A stretch of DNA of 64,000 bases from the NCBI GenBank assembly GCA_000690595.2, contig JHUT02000003.1:335703-399702 (forward strand). The letters run 5' to 3'. Below the pieces are notes generated by a model that saw nothing but the letters and a program-made list of their open reading frames with translations, was not told where the DNA came from and made no database searches. The DNA is from Natrinema mahii (GTDB taxonomy: Archaea; Halobacteriota; Halobacteria; Halobacteriales; Natrialbaceae). The position numbers were made by a program, and so were the translations under genes. This document shows, piece by piece, positions 34,902 through 44,041 of this stretch. The number at the start of each line of letters is the position of its first letter. Positions within the stretch are counted from its first letter, which is position 1.

Positions 34902-36035
34902 ATGGCTAAAATGGAAACGGCGGAGCTGGAAACCGACCTGAGTCTGTTCAAATACGACAACCTAGAGCAGTTGCCGCCCCAGTACCGGGACCTTGCGGCG
35001 TCGGAACGAACGGACCGGATCGAGGCAGCCCTCGAGGAACTGGGCGACGACGTCGTCATCCTCGGGCACAACTACCAGCGACGCGAGATCGTCGAACACG
35101 CCGACTTCATCGGGGACTCCTACCAGCTCTCGACGGAGGCGGCCAACGCCGACGCGGAGTACGTGATCTTCGGCGGCGTGACGTTCATGGCCGAGAGCGC
35201 GGACATCATCACGGACGACAACCAGTCCGTGATCCTTCCCTCGATGGAAGCGTCCTGTCCGATGGCGGGGATGGCCGAGGCCCTGCAGGTCGACAGCGCG
35301 TGGGCCGAGATCACGGCGGCCGCGCCCGACGAGGAGATCATCCCGATCACCTACATGAACTCCTACGCGGACCTGAAGGCCTTCTGTGCGAGCCAGGGAG
35401 GGCTCGTCTGCACCTCGTCGAACGCCCACGAGGCCTTCGAGTACGCCTTCGACAAGGGCGACAAGGTCCTGTTCCTGCCCGACAAACACCTCGGGGAGAA
35501 CACGGCCCACCGGCTCGGCATGGAAGACGAGATCGCCCAGTGGGACCCCTGGGATCCCGCGGGGAAAGACGCCGACGAGGTCGCGGAGAGCGACATCATC
35601 CTCTGGGACGGCTACTGTCAGGTCCACGAGCGGTTCACTGCCGACCACATCGCCGAGATCCGTGCGGACCACCCCGGCGCGAAGGTCGTCGTCCACCCCG
35701 AGTGTCGCCGCGAGGTCGTCGAGGCCGCCGACCGGGTCGGCTCGACCAGCACGATCTGCGAGACCGTCGAGAACGCCGATCCCGGCGAGACGTGGGCCAT
35801 CGGCACCGAGATCCACCTCACGAACCACCTCCAGCGCTGGCACCCCGAGGTGAACGTCCTCCCGCTCTGTGGCGACGCCTGCATGGACTGCAACGCCATG
35901 CGCCAGATCGATCCCAACTACCTCGCGTGGGTCCTCGAGGAACTCGTCGCGGGCCGGGAACACAACGTGATCGAGGTCGCCCCCGAGGAGAAGGAACTCG
36001 CGGAAGTGGCCCTCGACCGCATGCTCGAGATCTGA
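34902..36035 (+). CDS. nadA: Quinolinate synthase
   Basis: 377 aa. Condenses iminoaspartate (from NadB) with dihydroxyacetone phosphate to quinolinate, using a 4Fe-4S cluster. Candidate cluster cysteines lie in SCPMAGMAEAL (~125), HPECRREV (~268) and LCGDACMDC (~325). VVILGHNYQRREIVEHADFIGDS (short form, ~50-70) is the family start. It is the first gene of a nadA-nadB operon, with nadB starting 1 nt after its stop. Confidence 0.95.
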   Translation: MAKMETAELETDLSLFKYDNLEQLPPQYRDLAASERTDRIEAALEELGDDVVILGHNYQRREIVEHADFIGDSYQLSTEAANADAEYVIFGGVTFMAESADIITDDNQSVILPSMEASCPMAGMAEALQVDSAWAEITAAAPDEEIIPITYMNSYADLKAFCASQGGLVCTSSNAHEAFEYAFDKGDKVLFLPDKHLGENTAHRLGMEDEIAQWDPWDPAGKDADEVAESDIILWDGYCQVHERFTADHIAEIRADHPGAKVVVHPECRREVVEAADRVGSTSTICETVENADPGETWAIGTEIHLTNHLQRWHPEVNVLPLCGDACMDCNAMRQIDPNYLAWVLEELVAGREHNVIEVAPEEKELAEVALDRMLEI

Positions 36036-36036
36036 G

Positions 36037-37611
36037 ATGACCGAAACCGACACCAGCACGGCGACGACGACCGATGGCGAGGTCACGGACGTCCTCGTCG
36101 TCGGCAGCGGCATCGCGGGCTGTGCGGCCGCCCTCTCAGCTGCGCGCGAGGGCGCGGACGTACTGCTCCTGACGAAAGCGACCAAACCCGACGACGCCAG
36201 CACCGACTGGGCGCAAGGTGGTATCTCCACGACGCGGGGCGACCCCGAGTCGCTCAAGGCCGATATCATCGACGCCAGCGACGGCACCGCCGATCCCGAC
36301 GCCGTCGAGACGCTCGTCGCGAACGCCGACGACGCCGTCGAAGACGTTCTCGTCGACACCCTCGGCGTCGCGTTCGACGAGGGCGAAAACGGCGAGTTCG
36401 ACTACACCCGCGAGGCCGCCCACTCCGAGTACCGGATCCTCCACGTCGACGCCGCGACCGGCTCGCACATCCTGCGGCCGTTCCTGAACTACGTCGACGA
36501 CCACGAGCGCATCGAGGTCCGGCAGGATACGGCCGCCCTCGAGTTGATCTCCGCCGAGGGTCGAGTTCACGGCGTCGTCAGCGACGAGGAACCCGAGGGC
36601 CATCCGATCTACGCCGGCGCGACGGTGCTGGCGACCGGCGGGATCGGCGCCCTCTACGGCCGGTCGACCAACCCCGACGGCGCGACCGGCGACGGGATCG
36701 CCATGGCCGCGCTCGCGGGAGCCGACGTCGAGGACATGGAGTACGTCCAGTTCCATCCGACCGCGTATGCGGGGGAGGATCCGTTCCTGCTCTCCGAGGC
36801 GCTTCGGGGCGAAGGAGCCGTCCTCCGCAACGGCGACGTCTCCGAGTCGAAAGACTCGGAGGCTCGGAAGACGGAGTCTTCCGGTGGCGAGCGGTTCATG
36901 ACCGAGTACCACCCGCAGGGGGATCTCGCACCCAGAGACGTCGTCGCCCGCGCCGTCGAAACGGAACGCGAGGAAACCGGCACGGTCGTCCTCGACGTGA
37001 GCCCCCTCGAGTTCGAGGCGGAGTATCCCGCCATCGCCGAGAAATGTCGCGACCGCGGCATCGAAGGCGACGAGATCCCCGTCGCACCCTGCGAACACTT
37101 CCTGTGTGGCGGCATCGCCGTCGACGACCGCGGCCGCACCTCGCTCGACCGGCTCTACGCCGCCGGGGAGTGTGCCCGCACCGGCGTCCACGGCGCGAAC
37201 CGGCTGGCGAGTACCAGCCTGCTCGAGGGGCTCGTCTGGGGACTGCGAGCGGGCGCGGATGCAACTGGATTCGAACCCGAGCCCGTCGAGGCGCCCGAAC
37301 TCCGGAACCGCGACCCCGACCTGCCCGACCGGTTCGCCGCCGAGAAGTTCACCCGACTCACGCGGACGATGGACGAGTCTCTGGGGCTCGAGCGCGACCC
37401 CGCGGAGATCGCCCGCGCGAGTGCCGTCCTCCGGCGGCTCAAGGGCGAGGTCGACGCCTACGTCCGCACCCGGACCGCCCGCAGCCTTTACGAACTGCGC
37501 AACGCCAGCGTCGTCGCGCTGTTGATCGCGCGCGCGGCGAGCGAAAACACCGACTCGGTCGGCTGTCACTACGTCGTCGACGAAGAACGATCGGCTCGAG
37601 CGGACCCTTGA
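36037..37611 (+). CDS. nadB: L-aspartate oxidase
   Basis: 524 aa flavoprotein that oxidises L-aspartate to iminoaspartate for quinolinate synthesis. VLVVGSGIAGCAAALSAARE (~residues 20-39) is the FAD-binding Rossmann motif, DWAQGGIS (~58-65) is typical, and HFLCGGIAVDDRGRTS plus ARTGVHGANRLASTSLLEG complete the family signature. Residues ~268-284 (SESKDSEARKTESSGG) form a polar insert just before the conserved RFM, encoded by two adjacent DNA hairpins. Translationally linked to nadA; converges with the next gene with no gap. Confidence 0.93.
   Translation: MTETDTSTATTTDGEVTDVLVVGSGIAGCAAALSAAREGADVLLLTKATKPDDASTDWAQGGISTTRGDPESLKADIIDASDGTADPDAVETLVANADDAVEDVLVDTLGVAFDEGENGEFDYTREAAHSEYRILHVDAATGSHILRPFLNYVDDHERIEVRQDTAALELISAEGRVHGVVSDEEPEGHPIYAGATVLATGGIGALYGRSTNPDGATGDGIAMAALAGADVEDMEYVQFHPTAYAGEDPFLLSEALRGEGAVLRNGDVSESKDSEARKTESSGGERFMTEYHPQGDLAPRDVVARAVETEREETGTVVLDVSPLEFEAEYPAIAEKCRDRGIEGDEIPVAPCEHFLCGGIAVDDRGRTSLDRLYAAGECARTGVHGANRLASTSLLEGLVWGLRAGADATGFEPEPVEAPELRNRDPDLPDRFAAEKFTRLTRTMDESLGLERDPAEIARASAVLRRLKGEVDAYVRTRTARSLYELRNASVVALLIARAASENTDSVGCHYVVDEERSARADP
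36840..36882. repeat. Two adjacent hairpins inside nadB
   Basis: CTCCGAGTC-GAAA-GACTCGGAG (36840-36861) and GGAAGAC-GGA-GTCTTCC (36866-36882) are perfect inverted repeats in frame within nadB. They encode the extra polar loop SESKDSEARKTESS. The rest of the gene lacks such symmetry, so this looks like an in-frame palindromic insertion tolerated in a surface loop. Confidence 0.75.
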
Positions 37612-38274
37612 TCAGGACCGCCGTCGGCCCGCGAGCCAGCCGCCGATCGCACCACAGACCGCCGCCAGTATCGCCGCGCCGACCAGGGCGGCCATCGGTT
37701 CGCCGATGAAGGTCGTCGTCTCCTCTCGGAGCAGCGAGTCGCCACCGAACCGGACGGTCTCCGTGTCGGCCACATACGTGATCGTCGCACGGAACTCCGA
37801 CGCCCGCCAGGCCGCCGTCAACGCGAACGGGACGGCGATGCTCGCCCCGAAAGACGCGTACCGCCGAGTGCCGCCGTCGGCGACGCGCGCGGCGAGGAGG
37901 TACCCCCCGGCGACGAGGAACGGACCGACGACCAGCGCAGCGAGCGGGAGGCCGAGCAGCAGCGACCCCTCCGAGTTGGCCGACGCCGGTTTGACCTCCA
38001 GTGCGTTCAGCGCTGCGAGGAACACGAGTTCGAACCCCTGCGAGGGACTCTCGAACGGCCCCGTATCTCCCGGGATGAGCCCCGCGAGGAGGAACGGCAG
38101 AGCGTACGCGGCGATTCCGGTCCCCGCGAGCCAGCCGATCGCTTCCCCATCCCACGCGTCCGAATCGTACACGGGCGGGCGTCCCTCGTGGCCGCCCTCG
38201 GGTGCCGCTTGCTCTCCGGCGCGTTCTTCCGATCGCTCCGCCTCCCGTGTGTCCGCTCGCTCCCCCTGCACCAT
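37612..38274 (-). CDS. Hypothetical membrane protein, DUF7978-like (220 aa)
   Basis: A disordered charged N-terminus (~1-45, rich in E, R and G) precedes five or six hydrophobic helices (from ~50 to the end), with IGGWLAGRRRS at the C-terminus. I place the start at ATG 38274; a second ATG 27 nt further upstream is possible. Function unknown. Its stop codon directly abuts the nadB stop, and it separates nadAB from nadC. Confidence 0.7.
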   Translation of the reverse strand: MVQGERADTREAERSEERAGEQAAPEGGHEGRPPVYDSDAWDGEAIGWLAGTGIAAYALPFLLAGLIPGDTGPFESPSQGFELVFLAALNALEVKPASANSEGSLLLGLPLAALVVGPFLVAGGYLLAARVADGGTRRYASFGASIAVPFALTAAWRASEFRATITYVADTETVRFGGDSLLREETTTFIGEPMAALVGAAILAAVCGAIGGWLAGRRRS

Positions 38275-38449
38275 ACGACACACAGGCGACTTCTCGGGCA
38301 AAAAGACACCGGCGGTGATATGTCAACGAGACCGTCTGACGACTCGCCGCGACGAAACCGGGCGTCGCCTCGGGCACCGGCCCGGGCCGAACGACACCTG
38401 CTACCAGTGCCCGTTCCGCTTTCGGAACGCTTGAAGTCACCTGTGGAGA

Positions 38450-39616
38450 ATGTCGAGCGTGGCCCGCGCTCGACTCTTCGCCTCCCTCTGTGGACTCGTC
38501 TTCTTCGTCAATCTGGCCAGGATCGTCTTCGCACCGCTGCTCGACGTGTTCATCGGCGAGTTCGCGATCGGCGAGGCGACGGCCGGCCTCATCGTGACGC
38601 TCGCGTGGGTCGGAAGCGCCTCGCCCCGACTGCCCACCGGGTGGCTGCTCACGAAGGTCCCGCGACACCACGTCGTGATCGGTGCGGGCACGATCCTCGC
38701 GGTCTCGTCCGGCCTCGCCGCGACCGCGACGACGGTCCGTCATCTCATGATCGGCGCGTTCCTCATGGGGATCGCCTCCGGGGTGTACTTCGTCTCGGCG
38801 AACCCGCTGTTGAGCGAGCTGTACCCGACGCGGATCGGCCGCGTCATGGGGATCCACGGGGCTGCCAGCCAGCTCGCCGCGGTGATCGCCGCTCCCTTCG
38901 TCGCGCTCGCGCTGCTCGTCGACTGGCGGCTTTCGCTGTGGGCGATCGCCGTCGGCGCGGCGCTCGTCACGGCCTACGCGTGGTACGCCGCGAGCGGGAC
39001 CGAGATGCCGGCGGCGGGACGGGACGACCGCGATTTCGTCGCCGGCGCGCTCTCGGAGTGGCGGATCATCGTGACGGCGCTTGCCATCGTCGGTGCCGCG
39101 TCGTTCGTCTGGCAGGGCGTGTTCAACTTCTACGAACTCTATATGCAGTCGAAGGGACTCTCCGACCGCACCGCGGGGGCGATGCTCACGGTCGTCTTCG
39201 CCGCCGGCGTGCCCGCGTTCTTCTTCGGCGGCGACCTAGCCGACAGGCTCCCGAAGATCCCGCTTCTGCTCGGAATCGTCGGTTCCTTCGCCGCCTGCCT
39301 GCTCGCGCTCACCGCCGTCGACGGGCTCGTCGCGCTGGTCGCACTCTCCGCGCTCATCGGGTTCGTCATCCACACGCTGTTTCCGGCCACGGACACGTAC
39401 CTCCTCGACACGCTCCCGGACGCCGCGCGCGCCAGCGCCTACGCCGTGTTCAGTTCCGCGTGGATGCTCTCCCAGGCGCTCGGCTCGTCCGCGCTGGGGC
39501 TGTTCATCGAGCGGGGATACACCTACGACGCGGTCTTTGCCGCCGCCGCGCTCGTTCTGGGCGCTACGATCGCGGTCCTCGTCGTCCTCGAGCGGACGGG
39601 GCGACTCCCCGAGTAA
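38450..39616 (+). CDS. MFS transporter (388 aa)
   Basis: Twelve hydrophobic helices with the major-facilitator motif A-like loop between helices 2 and 3 (WVGSASPRLPTGWLLTKVPR, ~54-73) and a pseudo-repeat after ~residue 195 (FFFGGDLADRLPKIP). Substrate unknown. Its position between nadB and nadC raises the possibility of a role in uptake of an NAD precursor, but nothing in the sequence proves that. Start at ATG 38450. Confidence 0.88.
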   Translation: MSSVARARLFASLCGLVFFVNLARIVFAPLLDVFIGEFAIGEATAGLIVTLAWVGSASPRLPTGWLLTKVPRHHVVIGAGTILAVSSGLAATATTVRHLMIGAFLMGIASGVYFVSANPLLSELYPTRIGRVMGIHGAASQLAAVIAAPFVALALLVDWRLSLWAIAVGAALVTAYAWYAASGTEMPAAGRDDRDFVAGALSEWRIIVTALAIVGAASFVWQGVFNFYELYMQSKGLSDRTAGAMLTVVFAAGVPAFFFGGDLADRLPKIPLLLGIVGSFAACLLALTAVDGLVALVALSALIGFVIHTLFPATDTYLLDTLPDAARASAYAVFSSAWMLSQALGSSALGLFIERGYTYDAVFAAAALVLGATIAVLVVLERTGRLPE

Positions 39617-39702
39617 CCAGTGGCCGGCGGCGGGCCGGCCGGTCTCGAGTCCGAATCGCGCCGAGCGGATCGCTTTTTTGCCGGGCGCTCACAGACTCCC
39701 GT

Positions 39703-40518
39703 ATGATCACCGACGCGCAGGTCGAACGCTGGCTCCGCGAGGACGTGGGCCACCACGACGTGACGAATCGGGTCCCCGGCGAGACGACCGGGCGGCTCGT
39801 CGCGAAGGAATCGGGCGTTGCCGCCGGCCTCGAGGCCGCCGCGGCCGTCTTCGACTACCTCGACGTGACCGTGACCGACCGGCTCGAGGACGGAACCGAG
39901 GTCGAACCCGGCGACGACCTCTGCCGGGTCGAGGGGAGCGCACGCGAGGTGCTGCGGGGGGAACGCGTCGCCGTGAACCTCGCGGGCCACGCGTCGGGGA
40001 TCGCGACGCGGACGCGCGAGGCAGTTACCGCAGCGGCGGCCGAGTCGGACGACGTCGCCGTCGCCGCGACCCGCAAGACCACCCCCGGCCTCCGCGGGGT
40101 CGAGAAACGGGCGGTCGTCGCGGGCGGCGGCGACACTCACCGGCTCGATCTCTCCCACATGGTCATGGTCAAGGACAATCACATCGAAGAGATGGGGCTC
40201 GAGGAGGCGATCGCCCGCTTCGACGAGCGGACGTCGTTCGCGACGAAGATCGACGTGGAGGTCGAGACCGTCGCGGACGCCCCGCGTGCGGCCGCGGCGG
40301 GTGCCGATATCGTCCTGCTGGACAACATGACGCCCGCCGAGACGCGAGCCGCCGTCGACGAACTCGCGGAGTACGAGGGCGTGCTGGCCGAGGCCAGCGG
40401 CGGGATCACCGTCGCGGACGTGCCCGACTACGCCGCGACCGGCGTCGACGTGATCTCGATGGGGTCGCTGACCCACTCGGCGCCGTCGCTCGATCTCTCC
40501 TTCCGAACCGGAACCTGA
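39703..40518 (+). CDS. nadC: Nicotinate-nucleotide pyrophosphorylase (carboxylating)
   Basis: 271 aa quinolinate phosphoribosyltransferase, making nicotinate mononucleotide from quinolinate and PRPP. Signatures: WLREDVGHHDVT (~9-20), ATRKTTPGLRGVEKRAVVAGG (short form, ~125-144) for phosphoribosyl binding, HMVMVKDNHI (~150-159), KIDVEVET and LLDNMTP (~205-211). Normally directly after nadB in haloarchaea; here a membrane protein and an MFS gene intervene. ATG 39703 matches the family start. Confidence 0.95.
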   Translation: MITDAQVERWLREDVGHHDVTNRVPGETTGRLVAKESGVAAGLEAAAAVFDYLDVTVTDRLEDGTEVEPGDDLCRVEGSAREVLRGERVAVNLAGHASGIATRTREAVTAAAAESDDVAVAATRKTTPGLRGVEKRAVVAGGGDTHRLDLSHMVMVKDNHIEEMGLEEAIARFDERTSFATKIDVEVETVADAPRAAAAGADIVLLDNMTPAETRAAVDELAEYEGVLAEASGGITVADVPDYAATGVDVISMGSLTHSAPSLDLSFRTGT

Positions 40519-40525
40519 CGCCCGC

Positions 40526-41050
40526 TTACTCCTCGCTCCAGGCTTGTACGTCCGACTCCTCGAGAAAGAGCGAGGGATCGTCGTGGGAGAACGTTACCCG
40601 GCCCGCGACGGGGTCGGCCGCCACGTGAACCAGCAGTTCCGCCTCGAGCAAGGCGGTTTCGAAGACCGAGCGACACGCCGAGATATCGTAGACAAGCGGG
40701 ACGAGGACGGCCGTTTCGGTCTCCTCGTCGCGTTCGACCACGAGCGCGACCCGTCGGTCACCGTCCCCGTCCTCGAGGGGCCGGTAGTAGACGTCGGCCG
40801 CGGAAATCGTCACGTCGCCATCCTCGATCAGCCCCTCGACGAGTTCGTACGCCGACTGCGAGACCGCGACGTCGAGGCCGGTCCGGTCCTCGCTCTCGAC
40901 CGGCGAGACGTCGGCCGGTTCGAGGACGACGGCGTCCCACCCCTCCTCGCGGTACTCTTCGGCGATTTCGGCCGCGTCCTCGAGGAGGTCGTCCCAGGCG
41001 GCGTCCGTCCCCGCCGAGCCGCCGGCCGATTCCGAACCGTCCGCCGTCAT
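40526..41050 (-). CDS. Haloarchaeal hypothetical protein, DUF7529-like (174 aa)
   Basis: A soluble acidic protein. WDDLLEDAAEIAEEYREEGWDAVVLEPADV (cited in part, ~20-48) and a later beta-rich half (RRVALVVERDEETETAVLVP, then CRSVFETALLEAELLVHV) form a pattern I associate with a DUF7529-type haloarchaeal family. Function unknown. Converges with nadC with 7 bp between stops. Confidence 0.7.
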   Translation of the reverse strand: MTADGSESAGGSAGTDAAWDDLLEDAAEIAEEYREEGWDAVVLEPADVSPVESEDRTGLDVAVSQSAYELVEGLIEDGDVTISAADVYYRPLEDGDGDRRVALVVERDEETETAVLVPLVYDISACRSVFETALLEAELLVHVAADPVAGRVTFSHDDPSLFLEESDVQAWSEE

Positions 41051-41182
41051 CGCCGTCCCTCCGGTCGCGTTCGTGTCGTCATGCGGGGGGAAACGACACG
41101 GAGACGAAAAACGTTACCTCACTTCGGCAGCCGTCGTGTCGATTGCCGAACGATTACGACCCGGCGCGTCGAACCGACGCGT

Positions 41183-41452
41183 ATGTCCGCCCGCGACGAC
41201 TCGAGACACGAGCGCAAACCGTTCCCGAGACGACTGGCCGAACTCGCCGTTTCGATCGTCGTCCTGACCGGCGTGACGGTCGTGGTCGGCTACGGCGGCT
41301 GGGTCGTCCTGACGCTGCTCGCGAAACTGGGCGGTCCCGATCCGGAGACGGCCGACGGGGACCCCCTCAGGGAGCGACTGCTGGCCTGGCCCGAACGGAA
41401 CCGCGAGTTCATGCGAAACGACGGGCGGGGAGACCTCCCGCTGAAACCGTAG
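41183..41452 (+). CDS. Small membrane protein, DUF7535-like (89 aa)
   Basis: A basic N-terminus (MSARDDSRHERKPFPRRL) is followed by one long hydrophobic helix (~22-47, VSIVVLTGVTVVVGYGGWVV) and a polar, arginine-rich C-terminal tail (PLRERLLAWPERNREFMRND). Probably a single-span protein with a cytoplasmic tail. Resembles short haloarchaeal DUF7535-type proteins; role unknown. Confidence 0.65.
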   Translation: MSARDDSRHERKPFPRRLAELAVSIVVLTGVTVVVGYGGWVVLTLLAKLGGPDPETADGDPLRERLLAWPERNREFMRNDGRGDLPLKP

Positions 41453-41479
41453 CCCGACGCGGGCGGTCGACTCGCTCCG

Positions 41480-42187
41480 TCACGGTCCGGACTGCACGTC
41501 GTCGACCGAACCGACAGCCGCGTCGCCGATCAGCACGTCCTCGAGCGCCGCCCGAACGGGCCCGGGATCGGCCGGCCCGCCCGCGTCCGCGACGGTGCCG
41601 ACCGACGCCGGCTCGAGCGAGAGCCCGAGCGCGTCGTAGACGCCCTCGAGCACGTCCGCGAGCGCCGACCGGTTCGCGACGAGGACGACGCCCGCGACGA
41701 GCGCGGCGTCCTGCCGGACCCGCTGGGCGATCCCGACGAGTTTCCGTCGCTGTCCATCCTTCCCCTCGGTCGATAGCGAGTGGGTCCCGGGACAGAACGC
41801 GTCGTCGGGCTCGCCCCTGACCGGCGAGGGGCCCAGTCCCTCGAGCGCGCGCTCGACGGCGGCCGTGGCGCGCTCGTAGCGGTCGGTCGTCCCCCGCCGA
41901 TACTCCTCGACCGGCTCCGCGCGGGCGAAAGCCAGCGTCGTCTCGCCGTCGTAGGCGACCGCCCGCCCGCCGACCGACCGCTCGATCGGCGGGAACCCCC
42001 GGTCGTCGGCCGCCTCGCGGGCGCGGTCGTAGCCCTCGAGCTCGGCGTCCCGGCGACCGAACGCGATCTGTCGGTGGGGCACCCAGACCCGGACGGCGGG
42101 TTCGCCGTCGGCGGCGCTTGCGAGCAACCGCTTGGTCGCGTCGCGATCGGCGGCGATCGAGTCGGCCCGTCCGCGAAGCACGCGCAT
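41480..42187 (-). CDS. Lipoate-protein ligase A-like protein (235 aa)
   Basis: A biotin/lipoate A/B ligase-fold protein. FPPIERSVGGRAVAYDGETTL (short form, ~64-84) carries the RxxGG(R/G)A substrate loop, and KLVGIAQRVRQDAALVAGVVL (~148-168) carries the catalytic lysine. It probably activates lipoate (or octanoate) and attaches it to 2-oxoacid dehydrogenase or glycine-cleavage proteins. Some haloarchaeal paralogues lack proven activity. The stop codon TGA follows SVDDVQSGP. Confidence 0.8.
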   Translation of the reverse strand: MRVLRGRADSIAADRDATKRLLASAADGEPAVRVWVPHRQIAFGRRDAELEGYDRAREAADDRGFPPIERSVGGRAVAYDGETTLAFARAEPVEEYRRGTTDRYERATAAVERALEGLGPSPVRGEPDDAFCPGTHSLSTEGKDGQRRKLVGIAQRVRQDAALVAGVVLVANRSALADVLEGVYDALGLSLEPASVGTVADAGGPADPGPVRAALEDVLIGDAAVGSVDDVQSGP

Positions 42188-42244
42188 ACTGGTCGTTCGA
42201 CTCGGTGGGTCTAAACGGTCACGCTACCCAGCGTCGAACGACCG

Positions 42245-43138
42245 ATGGCCGTTACGCTCCCCGAAGCCGTACTGGCGCAGTACGAGCGCGTCTCGCTGTA
42301 CAACTCGCCCTATCCCGCCCACGACGGCGGCTGCGCGATCGATTGCTATCCCGGGACGCTTTCCGACGGGCGGACGACCGCCGCGCCGAGCCCGGTCGCC
42401 GGCACCGTCCGGGAGACCCGCACCGTCCGCGCGCCGTCGAAACCCTACGCGCCCGACCACGACCACCTGATCCTGCTCGAGCCCGCGGCCGCGAGCCCGC
42501 TGGCAGATCTCACGGTCCGGATCCTCCACGTCGAGCCCGCCGTCGCGGCCGGCGACCGCGTCGAGCGCGGCGACTCGCTGGGGCGGCTCGTCCGCGCGGG
42601 CTTTTTCGCGCCGTGGGTCGACAACCACCTCCACGTCGGGTTCCGTGGGCCGGATCAAAACCCCTACCGGGCGTCGGGGTCGCTCCCGATCGAACTCGGG
42701 CTATCGGTCCGGCCGCTCGAGTGGGACGGCACCGGCCGGGTCGTCTCGACGGGGGAGACCTACGCGGTCCTCGATTCGCCGGCGCATCCGAACCCCGGCG
42801 CGGAATTCGCCGGCGTCCGGGCCGACGACGGCGGCGTCATAGACGGCGGACTCCCACACTACGACGGCGGCGGACTGCTCGAGGGCGGCGAGTCGCTCGA
42901 GGTCGACGGCCCGACCGAAACCGTCGTCTCGCTGAACGGCGACCGACTCGGCGTCGCGACCGGCCGAACGATCGCGTGGGACGACGTGACCGTCACGGCA
43001 AACGGCGAGCCGATCACCGGATTGTCGCTGTTCTGTGCCCGCGACGTCGACTTCGGGGCGAAACTGATCTGTCCCGATCACCGCTTCGAAGTCGGTACGG
43101 ACGTTCGCGTGCGGGTCCGCTCGAGCGGCGAGCGCTGA
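42245..43138 (+). CDS. M23/lysostaphin-fold-like hypothetical protein (297 aa)
   Basis: Residues ~15-140 show the order of motifs of LAS-type M23 metallopeptidases: NSPYPAHDGGCAIDCYPG (His-x6-Asp), an APSPVAGTVRET strand and DNHLHVGFRGP (His-x-His). The C-terminal half is beta-rich with no recognised domain. No signal peptide is visible, and archaea lack murein, so a peptidase role is doubtful; it may be a biotinyl/lipoyl-like carrier fold or an enzyme on another polymer. Divergent from the lipoate-ligase-like gene. Confidence 0.55.
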   Translation: MAVTLPEAVLAQYERVSLYNSPYPAHDGGCAIDCYPGTLSDGRTTAAPSPVAGTVRETRTVRAPSKPYAPDHDHLILLEPAAASPLADLTVRILHVEPAVAAGDRVERGDSLGRLVRAGFFAPWVDNHLHVGFRGPDQNPYRASGSLPIELGLSVRPLEWDGTGRVVSTGETYAVLDSPAHPNPGAEFAGVRADDGGVIDGGLPHYDGGGLLEGGESLEVDGPTETVVSLNGDRLGVATGRTIAWDDVTVTANGEPITGLSLFCARDVDFGAKLICPDHRFEVGTDVRVRVRSSGER

Positions 43139-43236
43139 TCGACGCCCGTCCCGGGCCGCGGCCCGCGAACCAACGGCGGACAACGGGAACGACTGGAAAC
43201 GTAGCTGTCAAGAGCGTCGCCGAGAGACGGGCGGCT

Positions 43237-43728
43237 ATGACCGAGGACACCCCGACGGAGGCCATGCTCGAGGAGTTCGACGACCGCGAGAGCATGCTGC
43301 AACACTTCCTCGACGAGAACCAGGAGTTCCTCTCGTGGCTCGGGACGAGCATCGACCACGTCGGCGACGGCACGATGACGATGTCGATCCCCTACGACGA
43401 GAAACTGACGAACACGCGGCCCACCGCCGCCGACGACGAGCGGGCGGACATGCACGGCGGCGTCGCCGCGACGCTGATCGATACCGTCGGGGGGCTCTGC
43501 CTGCGGACAGCCATGGACGACCCCTTCGGCGCGCGGATCGCGACGATCAACCTGAACCTCAACTACCTCCGGCCGGCGACGGGGGATCTCGTGGCGACGG
43601 CGGACGTCGTCCGGGTCGGCGGCAGCGTCGGGGTCAGCGAGATCGTCGTCGAGAGCACGACGCCCGACGGGGAAACCCACGAGGTCGCGATCGGGCAGGG
43701 CGCATACCGGGTGTTCCGGAGCGACTGA
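43237..43728 (+). CDS. PaaI-family hotdog thioesterase (163 aa)
   Basis: Contains the PaaI signature DMHGGVAATLIDTVGGLCLRTA (short form, ~70-91), with the HGG catalytic turn, followed by TINLNLNYLRPATGDLVATADVVRVG. It hydrolyses acyl- or aryl-CoA thioesters. A helical extension of ~45 residues precedes the hotdog fold. ATG 43237 gives MTEDTPTEAMLEEFDD; the long upstream frame is a shadow. Confidence 0.88.
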   Translation: MTEDTPTEAMLEEFDDRESMLQHFLDENQEFLSWLGTSIDHVGDGTMTMSIPYDEKLTNTRPTAADDERADMHGGVAATLIDTVGGLCLRTAMDDPFGARIATINLNLNYLRPATGDLVATADVVRVGGSVGVSEIVVESTTPDGETHEVAIGQGAYRVFRSD

Positions 43729-43799
43729 TCGCGGCCGCGGCCGCGCTCGCCACGGCTCGTCCGCTCGTTCTCGCTCTCCGTCTCGCTTGTCGGCGTCGT

Positions 43800-43964
43800 C
43801 TACGAGTCGGCGGTCAGCATCCGCAATCGGGCTACGAACGCCGCGGTGACGAGTCCGAAGACGAGCGCGGGCAGGACCGCGCTCGCCGAGACGTAGTACC
43901 AGAACACGTACGCGCTGCCCGCCGCACCCAGCAGGTACACCGGCAGTAACCGCCGTTCGTTCAT
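43800..43964 (-). CDS. Micro membrane protein A2 of duplicated module (54 aa)
   Basis: ATG 43964 to TAG 43800-43802. 54 residues with two short hydrophobic helices (LPVYLLGAAGSAYVFWYY and ALVFGLVTAAFVARLRM). It overlaps the stop of the 26-codon gene just upstream by 4 nt (ATGA), so its translation is probably coupled. It is similar over its whole length to the 54-aa protein at 44176-44340 (shared N-RR-L-P-YL-G start and VRLRM/ARLRM-x-S/T-AD end). Function unknown. Confidence 0.7.
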   Translation of the reverse strand: MNERRLLPVYLLGAAGSAYVFWYYVSASAVLPALVFGLVTAAFVARLRMLTADS

Positions 43965-44041
43965 TCGGTCGCTCCCTCCGTCGTCGATCCGCCGCTCGAG
44001 CTATCCTCGACCGTCGCGGATACCGAACGAATCCCGCTCAT
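43961..44041 (-). CDS. 26-aa leader-type micro-protein of module 2
   Basis: ATG 44041 to TGA 43961-43963, 26 residues rich in Ser, Thr, Gly and Glu (MSGIRSVSATVEDSS at the start). A GTTTACTC element about 25 nt upstream is placed for a leaderless start here rather than at the following membrane gene. Ends by overlapping the ATG of that gene. Same codon number as the corresponding gene of module 1. Confidence 0.55.
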   Translation of the reverse strand: MSGIRSVSATVEDSSSGGSTTEGATE

